The notes below the pieces were generated by a model, which saw only the letters and a list, made by a program, of their open reading frames with translations, did no database searches and was not told the DNA's origin. The position numbers and the translations under genes were made by a program. A stretch of DNA of 64,000 nucleotides from AP-15 sp963772295 (GTDB lineage Bacteria; Pseudomonadota; Alphaproteobacteria; ATCC43930; CGMCC-115725), in NCBI GenBank assembly GCA_963772295.1, contig CAVYWO010000002.1, positions 1 to 64,000 of the forward strand, in the 5' to 3' direction. Numbering within the stretch: the first letter of the stretch is position 1; each line of letters opens with the position of its first letter. This document shows, piece by piece, positions 60,526 to 64,000 of this stretch.

Positions 60526-61825
60526 ATGGAAATAATGCACGAGCGGGTTGCCGGTCTTGACGTTCACAAGGCGATGATCGTGGCGTGTGTGCGCATCATG
60601 GCGGGCGGCAAGATCAGCCGGGAATGCCGGACATTCGAGACAACGACGGCTGGCCTTGAGGCCTTCTGGGCTGGTTGACCGCGTCGGGGTGCACCATGTG
60701 GCGATGGAGGCGACCGGGGTCTACTGGAAACCGGTGTGGAACATCCTGAGCGACGGCGCATTCGAGCTAATCGTCGCCAATGCGGCGCACATCAAGAACG
60801 TTCCCGGCCGCAAGACAGACGTTAACGACGCCACGTGGATCGCTGATTTGGTGGCCTGTGGCCTGATCAAGGCGAGCTTCGTTCCGGAACAGGAGATCCA
60901 GGAACTGCGCTCACTGCTGCGCGCCCGCAAGCAACTGACCCGCGAGCAGGCCAGCCATATCCAGCGGATTCAGAAGACCCTTGAAGAGGCCAACATCAAG
61001 CTGGACTCAGTCATCAGCGATATGCTCGGCGTGAGCGGCCGGCGGATGATCGAGGCGATGATTGCGGGCGTGCGAAGTCCGCTCAGACTGGCTGAACTGG
61101 CGGACCGGCGGATCAAGGCGTCGCCCAAGGCCTTGCACGATGCGCTGCATAGGCGGCTGACCGATCATCATCGCTTCATGCTCGAGCTGTATCTGGGGCA
61201 GCACGATGCCTTGGCGGCAGCGGTCGCAAAGATCGATCAGGCGGTCGATGGGTTGATTGCCCGAATGGACGAGGAGGTGGCGGCCGGTCAGGCCACCTTT
61301 CTATCCCTGATTATGCTTCTGTGCTCGATCCCGGGCGTCAGCATCTTATCCGCGACGGTGATCCTCGCGGAAATCGGCCGCGACATGAGCCGCTTCCCGA
61401 CGGCCGGACACCTGCTGGCTTGGGCTGGTCTGTGTCCGGGCCAGAACGAGAGCCCCACGGGTCAAGCCCGTGGGCTGAAGGCCCACGGCAAACGCAAATC
61501 CTCGCGCCTGCGCAAAGACGCTCCCTGGCTCAAGACCATGCTCGTCCAATGCGCCTGGGCGGCGAGCCGCAAGAAGGACAGCTACTACAAGGCGCAGTTC
61601 AACCGGTTGCGCTCCAAGCGCGGCCCGAAAAAAGCCATCTGCGCCGTCGCCGCCGCGATGCTGACCGCGATCTACCATATGCTGAAGGACGGCACCTTCC
61701 ACCAGGACCTCGGGGCCGACCACTTCGACCGCCGGTCGGCCGAGGTGAAAGCCAAGCGTCTGGTCGCTCAGCTCGCCAAGCTCGGCTTCCACGTCGAGCT
61801 GCAACCCCTCCCGCAGGCGGCTTGA
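60526..61825 (+). pseudogene. IS110-family transposase, frameshifted near its start
   Basis: From ATG 60526, with ribosome site GGAGGAGAGGCG, the frame reads MEIMHERVAGLDVHKAMIVA to a TGA at 60678. Two compensating shifts between about 60666 and 60693 are needed to reach VAMEATGVYWKPVWN, after which the frame is open to 61825. DEDD-type catalytic residues are visible: Asp in GLDVHK, Glu in MEATGVY, and Asp residues in GRKTDVNDATWIADL. The C-terminal Tnp_20 region with IPGVSILSATVILAEIG carries the conserved Ser region. Total about 425 residues, the normal size for the family. Terminal repeats are not expected for IS110. As written it is inactive. Confidence 0.85.
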
Positions 61826-61922
61826 TGTCCTTCCCATCGAGTATGCCCCCAACCACCGGACTCATGCGCCGCCAGACGGCGGCCCCGGGTCGAGGGGCGC
61901 TCTCGACCCGGTTAGTTTCTTC

Positions 61923-62171
61923 CTAGATGCTCAAGGAGACGGGATGCCAGGGCCATCGGCTTTCGGCACGGCCGCGCCGCGCCGATCGCCGCGCTCGATC
62001 CGGCTGACACCGGCGGCGCGCGCGATTTCTTTCTGTCCCGTCCGGGTTTTCGCGACGCGCCTCGATCACCGCCGCACGCCGCTCCGGCCACAGCCGCCAA
62101 TCCCCTTTGGCCTCCCCTGGCGGGTCCGGGTTGACCAAATGCTTGCAACGTTGAAACCAAGGCGCGAGCAA
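61923..62171 (-). pseudogene. Unrecognised small protein remnant with helix-turn-helix-like tail
   Basis: The minus-strand frame reads MLAPWFQRCKHLVNPDPPGE and WRLWPERRAAVIEARRENPD. After a probable shift near 62035 the neighbouring frame EIARAAGVSRIERGDRRGR looks like a helix-turn-helix. Composition suggests former coding capacity. I do not recognise the family. Confidence 0.35.
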
Positions 62172-62300
62172 CGGATTTTTTCTCGATAAGATCGAGCAAA
62201 CATAAATTCAGCTCCCTTGACGGTTTCAGAGTCGAGCATATGTAGCGGTTCGCACGATCTGGTTACCCTAATGCTTGATCGGCGAGTGTGGAACGGACAC

Positions 62301-62420
62301 ATGGCGACAGGGAAAAAGGTGGCATCTGATGCCGCGCGCATTCTGATCATGGCCGAGCAGCGCGCTAACAAGAGGCAGCGTGATGGCACGGGACATCAAC
62401 CGCCGTCTCGACTCCCTTAG
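62301..62420 (+). other. Possible 39-residue remnant (MATGKKVASDAARIL...)
   Basis: A short frame starting MATGKKVASDAARIL resembles the start of small Ala/Lys-rich proteobacterial proteins (TGKKxASxASKxL) but loses that pattern after 15 residues. Probably a remnant of a short gene. Very tentative. Confidence 0.25.
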
Positions 62421-62549
62421 AGCCCGGCGCACAGGAACAGGTGATCGTGTCGGCCGGATCATGGCGAGGGACGATGCTGTCGGCATCGCGGGAAGGCTGA
62501 CCGAGGAGGCCTACCAGAAGCGAGCCCCGCGCGGCCAACCGTACACTGT

Positions 62550-63000
62550 GGCGCAGCATATGCGGGTGCAAGTCCGGCAGGTCGCAACTCTTGCCCGCCC
62601 GTTGCATCATCCGCCTGAAGCCGTCGGCGGTCATCGGCGCGCCGCGCTCGGTCACGAAGATGAACTGGGTATCCTCTTCTTGTTCGCGCCGCAGTTTGCG
62701 CAACTCGCGCAATTCGTCGCCGGGAATGCCGTGCGTCGAGCCGGTCGATCCCTTGAGCCGATGCACAGTCAGCCGGGCTGTGGTGAAGTCGACCTGCGAC
62801 CAGCGCAAGCCGATCAGCTCGGAAACCCTCAGGCCATGTCGATAGGCCATCATGATCATCAGGGCGTCCCGCGGGCCGTGTCGCCCCCGCTTCCGGGCTG
62901 ACTTGATGAGCTTCTCGATCTCGGCAGCCGTCAGATATTCCCGGTCTCGATAGTCGGCATTAAGCCGCCGGCCAGGCGGCTGCCGCCGCCCGTCGATCTC
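62550..63000 (-). pseudogene. Tyrosine recombinase (integrase) fragment C, catalytic half
   Basis: The minus-strand frame reads YLTAAEIEKLIKSARKRGRH, then MAYRHGLRVSELIGLRWSQV with the first catalytic Arg, and the His-x-x-Arg box HPHMLRHS. Right after this box the sequence becomes unrelated, so the second His/Trp and the nucleophile Tyr are lost. The open frame runs from 63120 to 62365, but only this central part is homologous. It is of the FimB/XerC-like short integrase type. Confidence 0.8.
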
Positions 63001-63129
63001 ATCTGTTCGTAAAACGGTCTGCGGCGCGCGACCTACACCGTTAGGCAAAGCATGGAAAGCCTCACATCGTTGATGACGACTGTTCGTAATCGAACTAGAA
63101 ACCGAACAGTTAGGGCACATTTGGGGATT

Positions 63130-63516
63130 GCGGCGGTCCGGTCAAGACTGGCGGGCGGGCCCGCGACTGTCGGCTTGCCCGACGCAGACATGGCGTCTGA
63201 AATGGCTCGCAGCGACAGACCACCGCGGCGCAGTTGGAGGATGCGCCGGATAGCGCGTCGCTGATCGGAATCCTCGATGAGAGCTCCATCCTATCTGCCA
63301 GCCGAATGGGGCGATGTCGCCAAGATACCGCCGGCGCTTGCGCTGGTCGGCCTTCACCTCGCGGATGCGCTCACGAATGCGATCCCGCTCCGCCTCGGCC
63401 ACGGCTGACATCGTGAAGACGAGCTTCGAAAATGCCGTTTCCGGTCACGTCGCCGCCGAGGTCGATCATGTGCAGGCTGACGCCGCGGTTTTTCAGTTGC
63501 CCCAGCACATCGGGTC
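63130..63516 (-). pseudogene. Serine recombinase (resolvase type) fragment, frameshifted
   Basis: Joined frames read DVLGQLKNRGVSLHMIDLGG and DVTGNGI. After an extra T near 63430 they read SAVAEAERDRIRERIREVKA and YLGDIAPFGWQIG. After another shift near 63300 they read ALIEDSDQRRAIRRILQLRR and LSLRAISDAMSASGKPTVAG. This covers the second half of a resolvase catalytic domain, helix E and the recombinase region. The nucleophile Ser region is not recognisable further upstream. Confidence 0.75.
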
Positions 63517-63519
63517 GCG

Positions 63520-64000
63520 AATGATCGTTGCCGCGGTGTCGGCCGACTTCATCGGCACGCACCGGCGGTCGGACCGAGGGCGAAGGTAGGGAAGCGTCGT
63601 GCCGACGGTTCGCTCCAGCGGGATGCGCAGGCCGACCGCGATGACGTTGGGGCCCCTTCGGCGCACGATCAGACGGCAGCTTCGAAAGAGGACCCGAAGA
63701 CGGGCGGGAGGAGCCGCTGCTGAGCGATCGCCCGCGGCTTTCTGGGCAATCCTTTCGGTCGGCTTGCAGGTGGGATTGCGCCGTGCCGAGATCGCTGTGC
63801 TGACGGTCTTCTTTGCTCCAGACGCTCCAGACGGGCCCACTCAATCGTCTGGATCTGACGCCTGATGCCAAATAAGTGCCGGCTTCACCAGCACCGGGTT
63901 TTCTGGCGATTCGCGGCTGCCCGCGGCCGGCTTGGCCGGAGCGCGAGAAAATACCCTCTTATCGGGTCAATCTCACCGAGCTCAGTCCTCAGCAAAAGTG
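63520..64000. other. Region without recognisable gene
   Basis: Both strands were read. Frames such as NVIAVGLRIPLERTVGTTL on the minus strand have protein-like stretches but match no family I know and are not sustained. Probably more mobile-element debris. Confidence 0.3.

Noticed and set aside
62380..62553. Plus-strand frame MARDINRRLDSLRARRTG... before integrase fragment C.
   Set aside because: No recognised family, and it soon runs antisense to the integrase. Too weak to list as a gene.

Overview
GC-rich bacterial DNA. The mix of genes suggests an alphaproteobacterium: Tat-dependent NMT1-type binding proteins, SAM-cyclase-ATPase-TPR proteins, a LivK-type binding protein, and integrase and DUF1376 remnants of the kind seen in rhizobial and Rhodospirillales genomes. 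No rRNA, tRNA or CRISPR array was found, so the assignment stays at class level and is an inference.

The dominant feature is a family of ten paralogous genes for very large (about 1100 residue) soluble signalling proteins. Their layout is a SAM domain (a double zinc ribbon in one copy), a class III nucleotide cyclase domain, an AAA/STAND-type ATPase and a long TPR-like C-terminus. Paralogues 1 and 2 (1-6481) and 3 (26818-30132) are on the + strand. Paralogues 9, 8, 7, 6, 5 and 4 follow each other on the - strand from 54549 down to 31971. A 5'-truncated copy 10 lies at 57820-59324 (+). Copies 2, 3, 5, 7, 8 and 9 are intact. Copies 1, 4 and 6 are frameshifted. The back ends fall into four types: A (1, 4, 10), B (2, 7), C (3, 8, 9) and D (5, 6). 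The cyclase front ends do not follow this grouping, so modules appear to have been exchanged between copies. A non-coding spacer unit (a trailer 'T' after the stop codon and an element 'E' before the next start) recurs between these genes. It also flanks a four-GAF sensor histidine kinase (8218-11184), which ties the kinase to the array.

Region by region: 1-6.5 kb, paralogues 1 and 2. 6.8-11.2 kb, a DEDDh exonuclease, a RecD2 remnant and the GAF histidine kinase. 11.4-14.2 kb, a frameshifted MFS transporter and ion permease pair. 14.4-16.5 kb, a group II intron beside a serine-recombinase scrap. 16.5-20.6 kb, four related Tat-exported substrate-binding proteins with no permease or ATPase. 20.9-23.5 kb, two lipocalin-like proteins, a phage HNH nuclease, a ParB-like scrap and mtgA. 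23.8-25.1 kb, an IS630 element beside a truncated SOS peptidase gene. 25.4-26.6 kb, a LivK-type binding protein. 26.8-30.1 kb, paralogue 3. 30.3-31.8 kb, LysR, UvrD and alcohol dehydrogenase remnants. 32-54.5 kb, the minus-strand cyclase array, interrupted by a small coiled-coil gene, a group II intron remnant and a Sir2/invertase scrap. 54.9-57.7 kb, phage and integrase remnants. 57.8-59.3 kb, copy 10. 59.5-64 kb, recombinase remnants and an IS110-family element.

The array probably works as a bank of parallel signal-input modules: the TPR and ATPase parts sense, and the cyclase part responds. No cyclic-nucleotide-binding effector or response regulator is encoded in the window, so any output must lie elsewhere. 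Many single-base frameshifts occur across unrelated genes. Some reflect real decay, because deletions and truncations accompany them, but assembly error cannot be excluded from sequence alone.
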